Assembly: GCF_000006405.1 (NCBI RefSeq)
Contig: NW_003210583.1
Location: forward strand, 123,467 to 164,278
Direction: 5' to 3'
DNA: 40,812 nucleotides
Origin: Perkinsus marinus ATCC 50983
Taxonomy: Eukaryota > Perkinsozoa > Perkinsida > Perkinsidae
Shown here: one piece after another, positions 31,809-40,812 of the stretch
How positions within the stretch are numbered: the first letter of the stretch is position 1
Layout of the letters: each line of letters begins with the position of its first letter
The notes under the pieces: generated by a model
Seen by the model: the letters and a program-made list of their open reading frames with translations, nothing else
Told to the model about the DNA's origin: nothing
Databases searched by the model: none
Translations under genes and position numbers: made by a program

Positions 31809-32839
31809 CACCAGCTGCGTGCTGGCTCACTTATGGTCGCTTTATACATGTCTCTCGGATGCCCGTGAGAATTATTGACATCGGCCACGGCAATGCGGGG
31901 ATTCATTGCCTTCTTGATCGAGTTGTCTCCACTTGAATCACACCTTCCTACCATCAGTCATTCGAGGTAGTTTTGTCGGTAGTTTATACAGGGTTCAGTA
32001 AACTTCGGCACCCGGATGTGGCGCAATCAACTTGATCTTTTTCTCGACGTTTTATCTTTCATCAATCTCTCCCCCCCCATTTTTTTGCTTTGGGTTTATC
32101 AATAAACTCTCGTCATTTGATTCTGGGGGTTTCTGGGACTTCCAGACTTGGGGTATCAGATGCCGACCTCCACCGAAGTTTGTCACCCTGTACGAACAAG
32201 CGCTTATACGCAAATCGGTGCAGTCACTGCGCTGATTCTACTCATGGGCCTTCGAACCAGAAGGCACCAAGAAGAACGGACAGACAAGACTAATCACTCT
32301 CGGCTCGGCGTAACGCCAATGGCATTCGAGTAGAATGATTCTACTCGACGGTCTCTTCCTCCAGGTATTTTGGGGTTTACACTAATAGTATATAGTTATC
32401 GTTGTTTATCCCGAAAGGCTCTGTTGGAGGCATTGCTCGTGAAAGCCGCGGCTTGATTACTGTCGAAAGTTGGTGAGTTTCGATTGGGGATGGAGACGGG
32501 TGATGGGAGCATCAGCGGTTGGCGTTCCACAGTCACTGTGGAACGCACTGTGTGGAATGAGGCCTTTTGAATCGGCGGCTGGCCCTTGCAAGTCTTCTGA
32601 AAACTATTGTTCATATGATGGTGAACGAGCCGTGAAGGAGGATCTTGAAGCATGAGACCTTCCTGATTGTCCTGATGAAGCTTAGGGCCTAAACTAGCCC
32701 TCTGGCGGTCGAGTTTGCCCATGCGCAAGCTGCACATGTCGGTATCTGACATTGATAACTGCGGTATTCGGTGGAGCGTGCTCTTCCCCCATGAGGTGCA
32801 ACTAGATGCTGATGAGCACCGCAGGTTTCCAGCTGCAGT
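31809..32839. other. Intergenic region with palindromes
   Basis: No gene recognised. A 184-codon minus-strand frame at 32396-32950 starts on TTG and looks like a shadow. Perfect palindromes lie at 32326-32348 (TCGAGTAGAAT-G-ATTCTACTCGA, 11-bp arms; split for reading) and 32522-32546 (12-bp arms GCGTTCCACAGT / ACTGTGGAACGC). Confidence 0.45.
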
Positions 32840-33050
32840 CTGTGGCAGTTGTTTCGAACTTCCACGCTGCACGTTGAGTCCGCCAAGTTGCTGATTTTCG
32901 AGTGCTGGGGAGTAATGATCGAGCTGAATGCTGCGATGCCCCGTATCCAAGCCATTGCCGTGTCACCACTGAAGAGTACGATAACTGTGCTGTAGGTAGA
33001 TGTACCATGCACAACCTTGGGAAGAGCCATACAGCACTGTGCCTCTTATA
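32840..33050 (+). pseudogene. Decayed Erv/ALR-domain copy of the oxidase
   Basis: The end is clear: EYDNCAVGRCTMHNLGKSHTALCLL (split: EYDNCAVGRCTMHN, GKSHTALCLL) at 32973-33050 parallels GYDNCVGERCTMPN...RRHTALWLW of the intact gene 1.6 kb upstream, then stops (TAG) before the FAD-binding helix is complete. Before it, CTGTGGCAGTT..TTCCA.GC at about 32832-32860 aligns with the DNA for GLWQFFHAL. The region between carries stops and indels. It looks like a partial tandem duplication. Confidence 0.6.
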
Positions 33051-33265
33051 GTTTATGTTTATTCTCCACGGAGGCTTAGGGTGTTTGTATTCGCGTGCAA
33101 ATCATCGGCGACGCATCCTAGCTTATGAGTAGAATCCATCTTGAAAATGCCTTAATCTGGTCCTGGTGCAGTCTTCTTCTAAACAGAATAAGTAACCGCG
33201 AGCGCTACAGTGGCTGAGGATGATTAGCATCTTCATCGCCCTGAGGAGTAATATGAAAACCTCAT

Positions 33266-33769
33266 ATGTCTAAGAAGCGTGAATCTTATTGTGATCGTTG
33301 CATAGTTTTTTCGCCCACTCGCGTTGAAATGTCGATGTACGACCGCTTCGAATGCCGGCGATGTTGTGAAGTCATCTCTGAGAGGAGGAGGTATGCCCAT
33401 AAGAAGCATTGTGAAGGTTGTTCGTTTATACTCAAGCGTCGGTGCCCTAAGTGTGGGCGAGAGATTTGCGAGTGGCTAATGGAACGACATCAGAACTCTG
33501 CTAAATGTGAATGAGCTTACTTTCTCGATCAGTTGTTATGCATTTTCCCAGGTAACTCTCGTAAGCCTCGAAAGAGGCAAAGGCCCAAAGGAAGGGAGGC
33601 TGAGGAAGTGATCCCAGTGTTGGAAGGTGTGCCCGATGATGCAGAGTCCTCAGCTGGAGAGACTGGCACGGCTGTTTTGCTCGAGGAGGACCCCGTGCTG
33701 CTGGTCGCGACTGCTGAGCCTGCACTCCCGTTGTCGCCTATATCCATATCGTCATCATCGGATTGTTGA
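33266..33769 (+). CDS. Small Cys/His-rich zinc-finger protein
   Basis: Model: exon 33266-33506, intron 33507-33551 (45 bp, GT-AG), exon 33552-33769; 152 residues. The first exon has repeated zinc ligands: CDRC, CRRCC, HKKHC, C, CPKCGREIC, H, and the final C of HQNSAKC, which is rebuilt across the splice junction (T|GT). Spacing recalls TRAF-type or C2HC fingers. The second exon is a basic stretch (SRKPRKRQRPKGRE, a possible nuclear localisation signal) followed by an acidic, Ser-rich tail. Read unspliced, the protein ends at 33514 after 82 residues. The RING/B-box gene follows 560 bp downstream on the same strand. Function unknown. Confidence 0.6.
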
Positions 33770-33960
33770 CCAATATCCGCATGATGAAATTACTTTAATT
33801 GTACGTAAGACTGCTTGAGACGTTGTACTTGAATTTGCGATAAGGGAGTTTCTCACCATGAGTCCTGGTTGATGCTTTCAATATATAACGCTTAAGTACT
33901 TCACGTTTCCCTGTACTTGTATGGGGGGGGGGTGCCGCCATGGGGATCCATGCGACTTTG

Positions 33961-34140
33961 CCATGGGAAAATACGCGCGTCGTGAACAACATGTGTCGGT
34001 GACAACATGAAAATTTCTGGACAATTTTCCGCTAGTTTCTGAGCACTTCTACCCTGATTCGGATATAAACTCCTATAATCAGTAAGGAAACTCCTTGAGT
34101 CAGCTGAGGGTAGCGGATATATATTCGTATGGTGTTCGCC
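33961..34140 (+). mobile_element. MITE-like element family 2, copy 2 (intergenic)
   Basis: About 180 bp from CCATGGGAAAATACGCGC through ATGTGTCGGTGACAAC and GGATATAAACTCCTATAATC to TGGTGTTCGCC. Best match to copy 3 at the left end and middle. It lies about 190 bp upstream of the RING/B-box gene and could carry part of its promoter region. Confidence 0.65.
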
Positions 34141-34332
34141 CGACATTATTGGAGAATACTCCTTCCTCTCTGCCCTCTACGACATCAGAAGCACAGCTGT
34201 GAGCTTGAGACTTTGTATGCATGATATTGACATTCAGTACCACGCTGATTTCAATATCAATCTACTGTTATAGTTGTATGCTGTCAGTGGGCCACCATGG
34301 TCTGAAGCCTCTTCTAGCGTAGTTTGTCAAGC

Positions 34333-37000
34333 ATGCTGTGCGCTTCCTGCCATGGAGTATTAGAGGACGCACTTATACTGATCTGTGACCACAACCTGTG
34401 TCTTGGATGTGCTGCCGGCCTCATGAAAATGGGCAGCAAGAACAGCAACGGCTACACTGTGATGAGCATCTCGAATTCCCAAGGAATCGATATTCCAATA
34501 CTCAGGTGACCTGCGCTCAGTGTGGCAGCGTTACTGACGTGGACTTGGACAGCGCCGAACAATTGAAGTAACACCGTGGGAAAATATGCGCATGCTCATC
34601 TACATGTGTTGACGACAATGTCGAGGGAATTCTGAGGGAATTGTGGGAACCCTTATAAGTTTATGAATACCTCTATACGAAACTGTGTGTAAAATTCTAT
34701 AATTAGTGAGTAAAATACTGAGCCAAGCTGATGAAAGCGAACATACATTCCAACACTCCCTATGTAGTCTCCTTCGTGACGAAGGATACGATGAAGGTTT
34801 CGTCGTCCTCAATTCCTCCTTCCTTCCAGGAGTCAGTTCCCTCCGGCTCCCAGTACCTTGATGCCAGCGAATGGGCGTAGCGAGCTTAATAACAGCAACA
34901 ACGTCCGCTCGCCGATGGCCGGCGTGTTTGCCAGTACTTTCTCCATATCACCGCCCATGCGTGGCCCTATCGATGAGCGGAGGTTGTCCAACTCAAGGCT
35001 ACGGGGTGCGCTCCTTTGAAAATATGCGGTGACTCAATCATTGCAGACTCCTTCCCGACACCTGTACCCGGTTGCGGTCAATGTACACGTGATGCAGCCT
35101 CGATCCGATGCTCTAACTGTGATGAGGAGTTCTGTGAGAAATGCGCTAGTGGGAGCCTCCATCTTCCAACACTCATGACGACAGTAAGAGCTCAGGTCTG
35201 ATCCATCGACGAGGGCGAATGATGGACCACCACCTTTCTCCTATCAAACCTGTCAACAACTCGCTGAGTCTCTCTCGCGCAGCACAGCCGTCATCGCAGC
35301 TCCCCGTCTCGTTGAAGTAAGCTGCATCCTCGCGCCTGTATTCGCCATAGGGGGCAATTCAGGATGATAAGGACATGTCCGGTTCATGAATCGGAAAATG
35401 TGCAGTACTTCTGCTTGGTCTGCGAGAACCCCCCGATGTGCTCGGAGTGCGTCATGAGGAGTGAGGAGCATACAAAGCATCTGAACGAGGTGTTCTTATT
35501 GAAGAAGGCCCTCCCTATGGTGACTGTGCCCGTCGCTGAGCGACAAGAGCGAAGGAAACTTCTCAGGCGAAAAATCGTATAGAAAAGCTCCAAAGAGGGT
35601 TGGCTAGCAGGCTTGGTGACATCAGACAATCGGAGGAGGAAGTAGATCTAGTTCGACGTGATTTGGAAGCATTATTGGAAACGACGAAAGATACGTGAGA
35701 AATTCCACGAGGGGTCTATAGACAGCGCATTCACCATTCAGAATACACACGTCTTTTGCTGCCCTGAGAGCATCCTTGGATCGCAAAGAGCAAGAGCTTT
35801 TGTCCAAGGCAGATTCTAAGGTGCGTATCTTCTGTCAGTGTCGGTGCCACGCTGTAACCTAAGATACGCGGCGAGTCGCAGCGTGTCGATGGTGTTCATC
35901 GAGAGCTCCAGTCGAAACGGGAAAAGGTTGAGGAAGTTGCCGCCAGAATGGAAGTGATGGTCGATGTCATCTGTGGTGGAATTAAGTTGCTCTGCTTAGG
36001 AATCGTTGATACTGAACGACGAGGTCGCTACGTTGGCCGCGTATTCGGAGGTAGGCGCTTGAACATAAGAGATTCAACATAGTTGTTGAAGGTATAGCAG
36101 TATAGTTTGAACCGTGCCCAGCGGTGCAAAATCAGTTTTCGTTTGCTCCAGAAGCTCAAGTCTGACTACGCATATTACAGTTACGAGAGGCGGTCTGAAA
36201 ATTGTGAGAAAAGTGGTGACCGTTGGCAACGACCACGACTTTTCTCACTTTCTTCAGGGGAAAATGATAAATATCGTATTTATCATTCTTCCCTGCCTCC
36301 TTATCGAACTCAGACGCATGATAGTCTACAGCATGAGCGGATACCAGCATTGCGAACCCAGTTGAACGAATTTGTTCGTTACAATGTGTTCGCCAAATAT
36401 TTGATACTTGCCAGGTAAAGCAACAAATGAGTTCCCTAACCTCTAGAGGAGACAGCGTGAGGTTGTCTTCTGCTATGAGAATGCACTTAGTTGAGCCTGA
36501 GGCGTTCGACAGAGCTCTTGGGGAGGTGCGGAGGGCGATAGAGGGCCTCAGAGGTGGGCATACGACCATTCCGCGTTCAAGTGAATCTATCATTTACCGT
36601 GCGTCGGTGTGAATAGATGATTCCATCTGGAATTTGGAATTGTACAGACTACTGTGACACTCTAGCGCTAAATCGCGGTTGGGTGAAAGTCGCGGTGTAC
36701 TCCATATGATTCGGCTCATATGAGAACCTCTGCTGGTCAGGCTTGAAGTTGAGTACCTCTCGGATACCCTCTAGTAGTTCCCGAGATACCACTCGAGTCG
36801 ATGCAGTGGCCACAAGGGACGAGTCGCCTCCTGGACGAGAGAGAGCCTCCTCTCCCCCTGACGAGGAGCGTAACGTTCACGAGCCAACTCGGCGTTATAC
36901 ACCTAGGTCGCAAGGCCCCTATGAATGTGATTTGGACGACTGTGTTGTTCAGTTCGGCGGCCCCTCGAAGTTTGAGACCATCCGCTCCAGCGATCACTAA
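34333..37000 (+). CDS. RING/B-box/coiled-coil protein (TRIM-like)
   Basis: Probable E3 ubiquitin ligase or scaffold. Exon model: 34333-34458, 34506-34567, 34830-35005, 35047-35183, 35288-35316, 35363-35519 (or 35525), 35567-35694, 35742-35820, 35864 to about 36040 (end unsure), 36415-36598, 36741-37000; the phases agree where both ends are fixed. First two exons: RING-like CASC...CDHNLCLGC, then CAQCG. Next a Pro/Ser-rich linker. B-box 1: CGQC...CSNCDEEFCEKC; B-box 2: CPVH...CLVC...CSECV...EEHTKH. Then a long coiled coil (EKLQRGLASRLGDIRQSEEE; REKVEEVAARMEVM; FDRALGEVRRAIEGL) and a Ser/Arg-rich tail ending at 37000. The start is the first ATG; an earlier exon is possible. The third intron carries a family 2 element that begins about 7 bp after the donor. 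Confidence 0.72.
34575..34761 (+). mobile_element. MITE-like element family 2, copy 3 (TRIM-like intron)
   Basis: About 187 bp from CGTGGGAAAATATGCGCATG through ACATGTGTTGACGACAAT and ACTGAGCCAAGCTGATGAAA to CCAACACTCC. It fills most of the 262-bp intron 34568-34829, starting about 7 bp inside the donor. Confidence 0.7.
36208..36293. repeat. Two adjacent inverted repeats in an intron
   Basis: Arms at about 36208-36229 and 36232-36253 (GTGAGAAAAGT...ACTTTTCTCAC, 22 bp with three mismatches), then 36257-36293 (GGGAAAATGATAAATA / TATTTATCATTCTTCCC). Both lie in the long intron between exons ending near 36040 and starting at 36415. They look like a foldback element; the exact intron limits are not fixed. 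Confidence 0.65.
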
Positions 37001-38014
37001 CAACTCTTTAAAAAGGCATAGCCAGCAGGATGAGCTCGTATGCTAGGCCTGGATTCGTGAGTGACTTGTACAACTCGTATGTAGTTGATGAGTGCCGTGG
37101 ACGATGTTCTCGGAGAGGACTTGAGTCCTGCTGGACCGGCTAAGGGAGTTCCCAAACGGAAGACCATCAGCAGTGTTTACAGTAAGCTGAATGGAAGTGC
37201 CGTTCTGTCGTCACTGTGGTCGTCGCTGTGACGATGTAGCAAGATTCGTTGCTTCTTATAGGTCACCGTGCGAGCCGATAACTCTAGCGTGCGTCTCATG
37301 GATCTTTGAATACTGTGAGTTGTGTTGAGTCCTACCTCAAGTGCTTGGTTGCTGGCTACGTTGAGTTTTCGCACATCTCTCTTGGGGAGATGTTGTTTGA
37401 GAAGAGCTATGGGTTGGGCGGCTGATCACTGATCAGTGATCAGATGCGTTTTCTGATCTCGAATCCAGAACCTCGTCGGAGCCGCAATCTGAGACTAGCT
37501 TACTAGCCACACGAAGCCTCGAATCTGGACTATGCCCTCTTTTCGATGCATTGCAAACAACTTTGGTCACCGCAGTTTGTAACTTCTAATAAAGTTCGAG
37601 CATGCAGATGATCTGTTAGCTTAGTTAGATTCAAGTGTTTTGTTCCCCAGGAGTAACCATGCACCGTGAAACCGTCATGACCCAGTGTTTTCTAGGTCGT
37701 ATAGCATTAAGACACACGCGCCATTCCATTCGGATCACTATGTGACTTCTTTCCCCTATCATCAGTTGATCACTGCCTCCCCAGTTCCCGTACATGTCCT
37801 TACATGTTTTCTTATCCATAGTATGCTCGAAATGTACAACCCGACTCGACGAACTCAATACTACAGAGGCCTATGGGGAAAGTGTGATGAAGACACTTGA
37901 GACGCTTCCATTATATACAATGAGTACAATACGTTAAATTTCCATGCCATCACTCCGATCATGCCCTACTGCCGTTGGCAGCACCATCATATTAAAAGTC
38001 CCTTCATCCGCCAT
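37001..38014. other. Intergenic region with a small ORF and a palindrome
   Basis: A 47-codon plus-strand frame with ATG at 37088 (MSAVDDVLGEDLSPAGPAKG...) ends at 37231; its composition is protein-like but it may be a missing exon of the preceding gene or chance. A perfect 22-nt palindrome CTGATCACTGA-TCAGTGATCAG lies at 37422-37443. Nothing else recognised. Confidence 0.35.
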
Positions 38015-38700
38015 TCATTGCTCATCAACACACCAACCTCCATGCGAAGGGATCCCCTCTTCTGTATATTCTTCCTCCCAATACATCACGGTAGTATTAG
38101 CATGATCCCACACGGGTGTCTCCACATAGTAGCTGTTACTCGATCCAGTATCAGTCGACAGACCAATGAGTTGACCACAGCCACTCCCTGGACAGAACTC
38201 AGGGGCGTCTACGTTAAACTCAACGTGAGGGTAATAGTAGGCAGCGGCATTAGGCGTTGTACAACGATCGTATAACGTGTCGGGTGAGGTCATCTCCTCA
38301 CTGGAAAATGATGTCATCATAACGGGACCAACGGCATTCTCCATACCAGTACACAACCGCCAGTGGGAGGCACCGCTGCCTGAATAATGAGAGCGACATC
38401 GAGCCCGGTGGGCAAGCCGACTCCACTAAAAGGGAAATCCTCGATTACCAGACCTCTCGGCATGTCAGTTCAACTTCATCGCTACTACCCAGTTTCCTCA
38501 TATTATGGTTTATAGCCCCTCTATGGTCCCTATACTCCACTTCAACCATCTCATGCATATCCTCCGGGGCGATCGAACGCAGCTCCCAATCAATAACTTG
38601 CTCATGCCTTACTACTACTACCATACCATTTTCAAATTCACCTCGAACAACTCAGGATCGACCATCGTGTTCCACAGATCTATAGAATTCCCTCTTGGCC
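38015..38700 (-). CDS. Unidentified protein, exons with uncertain splicing
   Basis: The last exon (about 38375 down to the TGA at 38015) is a convincing coding frame: SGASHWRLCTGMENAVGPVM, then PDTLYDRCTTPNAAAYYYPH, then SHGGWCVDEQ. It is rich in Tyr, Asp and Cys, as in secreted proteins. A second open frame upstream (about 38660-38450, with HEQVIDWELRSIAPEDMHEM) is acidic and protein-like. How they join is unclear: one in-phase option is an intron of only about 28 bp ending near 38433; another uses a donor near 38432 and the acceptor at about 38381. No start was fixed and no family recognised. Confidence 0.35.
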
Positions 38701-40157
38701 GGAACGAGAATACAATACCATTCTACAAGCACTAATCAACAACATCAAGCGAACACTTTTACCATTTTCTGTGGAGCCGTGAAGAGATTACCCAACAGTG
38801 CAAGAATGCACGTGGAGTAACACTCCCGACTATCCGATCGGCAAAGGCCCTTCATCACCCACCGACCTCCTTCCCTGCACAGGGCCGAATGAGCTTCCAT
38901 CGAGCATCACGACGACCTACTCATCGCGCTCATCCTCCCACGCTGGTTGCACGCCATTCTTAAAACAGATAAAGTGCTGAAATTGGGTAAATTCATAAGG
39001 TCGATAGAGTTTCAAAACTGCCAAAACCCTTCAACGGTGTTGACATCCCCTAAAGGGCCACACTAGAAGCATTGACCGCAAGACCACAGGCCTTACCGAG
39101 CCGGACGAGGCCCCGAATATATTCCTCGGAATCCTGTGGTCCAGTGGGGGTGCAGCATGACCGATCATGTATGCCGGGATCGAACCTAACGAGGAACTAC
39201 GATACACATCGCGTCGATGATCGCTTTTAGTCTTACATCGCTCCGCTAGGGTTTGCCATTTTCCTGCATCCCTTTTCGCGCGCGCCCAATTGCTGTTATG
39301 CCCTATGAATGGAGAGCGGGGGCTTGAAGTCAGCGAGGTAGTGGCAGGTTTGGTCAGTCACCGTGCTTGAACTGTGGGAGCTCATAGTACTACTTTGAAA
39401 ATGCCTCGGGATCGGTGTCGTCGATTTCCTCGAACCAACGTTGGTTACTTCACCCCTCCCACACGCCCAATGTAGGGTTTCGCTGCGGACGGTCTCTTTT
39501 CATCGCTTGACTGGGCCCGCATTGTTGCGAATTCGCTATAGTAGTAAAATACAGTTTGAATAGTCTTCTGGCCAACCCCTCTTCTCCGAGGGACGTCGCT
39601 GCACTGCCAAAGATCTCCTTGGGTGGAATAAGGAGCCCCTTGCCAATGTGGTGGTGGTCAGGGACAACACCCTCTCCCAATCGGCAGTGAGATGTGCCTT
39701 CTGTTCAACAGTGTCACTATATGAGGCATGAGGTCATGGCGGTCCCCTTGGGGCGTGATGAGCCACTGAGGGTGGTCCCTCGTGCACCCCTTATCCCACG
39801 CCTCAATGGGTGGTACTTGAGGTTAGTATTGCAGGCAACTGGTTGGAAAAGTGCCAGAATGACCGTTGGGTATAGCAATGGCATCACTATGCATTGTGGC
39901 GAGCTCACACACTCATAGGTTCGATAAGCGTGTTTGAAGGCATAATCCGACTCGCCCTATTCCTATTATCACCTTCCTCGCAACTTGTGATTTTCATTGA
40001 CAAACCTGGCGGTAGTTCACGTAAATTCCCTTATAGTGGTTTCCATCGGCATGCGTATCTTTGAATTCTTGGCAGTGCGCTTGGAGGCACATTATCTAAT
40101 GAGAGTAGTTGCTCGATTTCAAAATGACGTCCAACACCAGCGACTTCTTCACTCAGC
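38701..40157. other. Intergenic region, nothing recognised
   Basis: Short frames only. A GGGATCGAACC sequence at 39176-39186 matches the tRNA-like core of the dynein introns but lies outside any gene I can model. Homopolymer-poor, mixed composition, no RNA gene seen. Confidence 0.4.
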
Positions 40158-40788
40158 ATGGGGAGTCACAATTTTCCCAAGGTGCGTTCGTTGCCATACG
40201 GTAGCCGCCTTGAACGTTGTATGGTAGGTATCGAGGACCTCATGTTTGGACCGTCCTCCGCTGGAGGGGCTGGTAACGGTCACCAGAACGGTGGGCCCCT
40301 GGGGGCTAGGCAAACAGCAGACAATACGGGTTTGAGGGCCGACACTATGACTGATTTCCTGGATGTGGACGTATCTACTAAAGGGAAAACTCAGGTAGTA
40401 GTTATGAGAATGAGAGGAATATTATTTGTTCGATATGTTTTATAGAGGGGTTATGGTGTAATGGTTATGACATGTGCTTACAATCATGAAGGTCGCGAGT
40501 TCGAATCTTAGTTGGTGTGTAGTGTCGTTCATCATCTTGTAGGAGATGGAGTTGACTCTGGACCAACACGCCTTTCCGAGAGAGTCCAAGCACAGGATGT
40601 GGGCGGACGACTCTGACTCCGACGAAGATGATAATGATGACATGGACGATGCTGCTACTGGGATGGACCATAGTCAACCAGGCTTCAATGGTAACCTTAC
40701 TCTCCAACACCCCCAGCTATCACCCTGTCCCATCAGGTACTCATGGCCATCATCATCATCATGGTCGCTATATGGGGATAGAGTCTGA
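40158..40788 (+). CDS. Unidentified acidic protein, 3' end probably beyond the window or spliced
   Basis: Exon 40158-40394 (ATG start; GIEDLMFGPSSAGGAGNGHQ, then a MTDFLDVDVSTKGKTQ end), intron 40395-40542 (148 bp, GT-AG, phase 0), exon from 40543 (EMELTLDQHAFPRESKHRMW, then an Asp/Glu-rich run ADDSDSDEDDNDDMDD). The second exon stays open to a TGA at 40788, but good donors occur inside it (after 40689 or near 40736), so the true end may be elsewhere. The Gly-rich and acidic segments are low complexity; no domain is recognised. The intron holds a tRNA-like element. Confidence 0.5.
40447..40519 (+). repeat. tRNA-Val-like element within an intron (decayed)
   Basis: 73 nt, the length of a tRNA without CCA. 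A box-like TGGTGTAATGG at 40454-40464, anticodon-loop-like CTTACAA (UAC, valine) and box B-like GAGTTCGAATC at 40498-40508 are correctly spaced. Stems are poor: the acceptor pairs hardly at all and the anticodon arm needs an extra base. So it is a tRNA-derived relic or the head of a SINE, not a working gene. It lies in sense within the intron 40395-40542. Confidence 0.55.
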
Positions 40789-40812
40789 CGGTTTCGACCC
40801 ATCGACCTTGCC

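Noticed and set aside
32396-32950. 184-codon minus-strand frame
   Set aside because: It starts on TTG, has no recognisable domain and overlaps the Erv relic on the other strand; most likely chance.
34720-34760. Hammerhead-like CTGATGAAAGCGAA in element family 2
   Set aside because: Stem II and the GAAA core are not formed, and the other two copies do not keep the CTGATGA word.
35520-35600. Apparent homopolymer frameshift in the TRIM-like coiled coil
   Set aside because: An intron of 41 or 47 bp ending at 35566 joins LKKALPM to AKNRIEKLQ in frame.
36156-36593. 145-codon minus-strand frame
   Set aside because: It is a shadow of the TRIM-like exon and of the inverted repeats in the preceding intron.
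1-40812. CRISPR arrays, insertion sequences, bacterial operons, rRNA genes
   Set aside because: None seen; the window has eukaryotic gene structure throughout.

Overview
The window looks like nuclear DNA of a flagellated alveolate protist, most likely a perkinsozoan (Perkinsus-like). Reasons: a giant axonemal dynein heavy chain, many tiny GT-AG introns (usually 41-75 bp), TAA and TGA both used as stops (so not a ciliate code), protist versions of a V-ATPase subunit and a quiescin-type sulfhydryl oxidase, and no bacterial operon features. The genus is an inference; no marker was compared.

Layout. 1-1673: gene-poor flank with a long hairpin. 1674-18902 (minus): one gene of about 42 exons for an outer-arm dynein heavy chain of the alpha type (Kelch, IPT/TIG-like and filamin domains, then linker, six AAA modules and stalk). 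19662-21212 (minus): intronless proton-coupled oligopeptide transporter. 21213-24574: little recognisable. 24575-26275 (minus): 11-exon V-ATPase subunit d. 27090-27986 (plus): decayed PP2C phosphatase. 28-30 kb: repeats and unidentified ORFs. 30225-31808 (plus): thioredoxin-Erv sulfhydryl oxidase with a Thr-rich linker and a membrane anchor encoded in a second exon, followed by a decayed Erv-domain copy at about 32840-33050. 33266-33769 (plus): small Cys-rich zinc-finger protein. 34333-37000 (plus): RING/B-box/coiled-coil (TRIM-like) gene. 38015-38700 (minus): unidentified exons. 40158 to the window end (plus): unidentified acidic protein gene with a tRNA-like element in its intron.

The genes are functionally unrelated, as expected of a eukaryotic neighbourhood. 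The most striking content is in the introns. (1) Five or six dynein introns are almost entirely made of a related sequence shaped like the 3' end of a tRNA (box B-like motif, 11 nt, T-run), antisense to the gene; a seventh, in another gene, holds a full tRNA-length element. (2) A second short motif recurs in both orientations in at least seven introns of two genes. (3) Four copies of a ~110-bp terminal-inverted-repeat element lie in four of the longest dynein introns. (4) A ~190-bp element occurs in one dynein intron, one TRIM-like intron and one intergenic site. Together these suggest an active or recent history of intron gain or growth by short mobile elements (introner-like).

All splice models were made by hand from GT/AG sites, phase and homology expectation, without transcript evidence.
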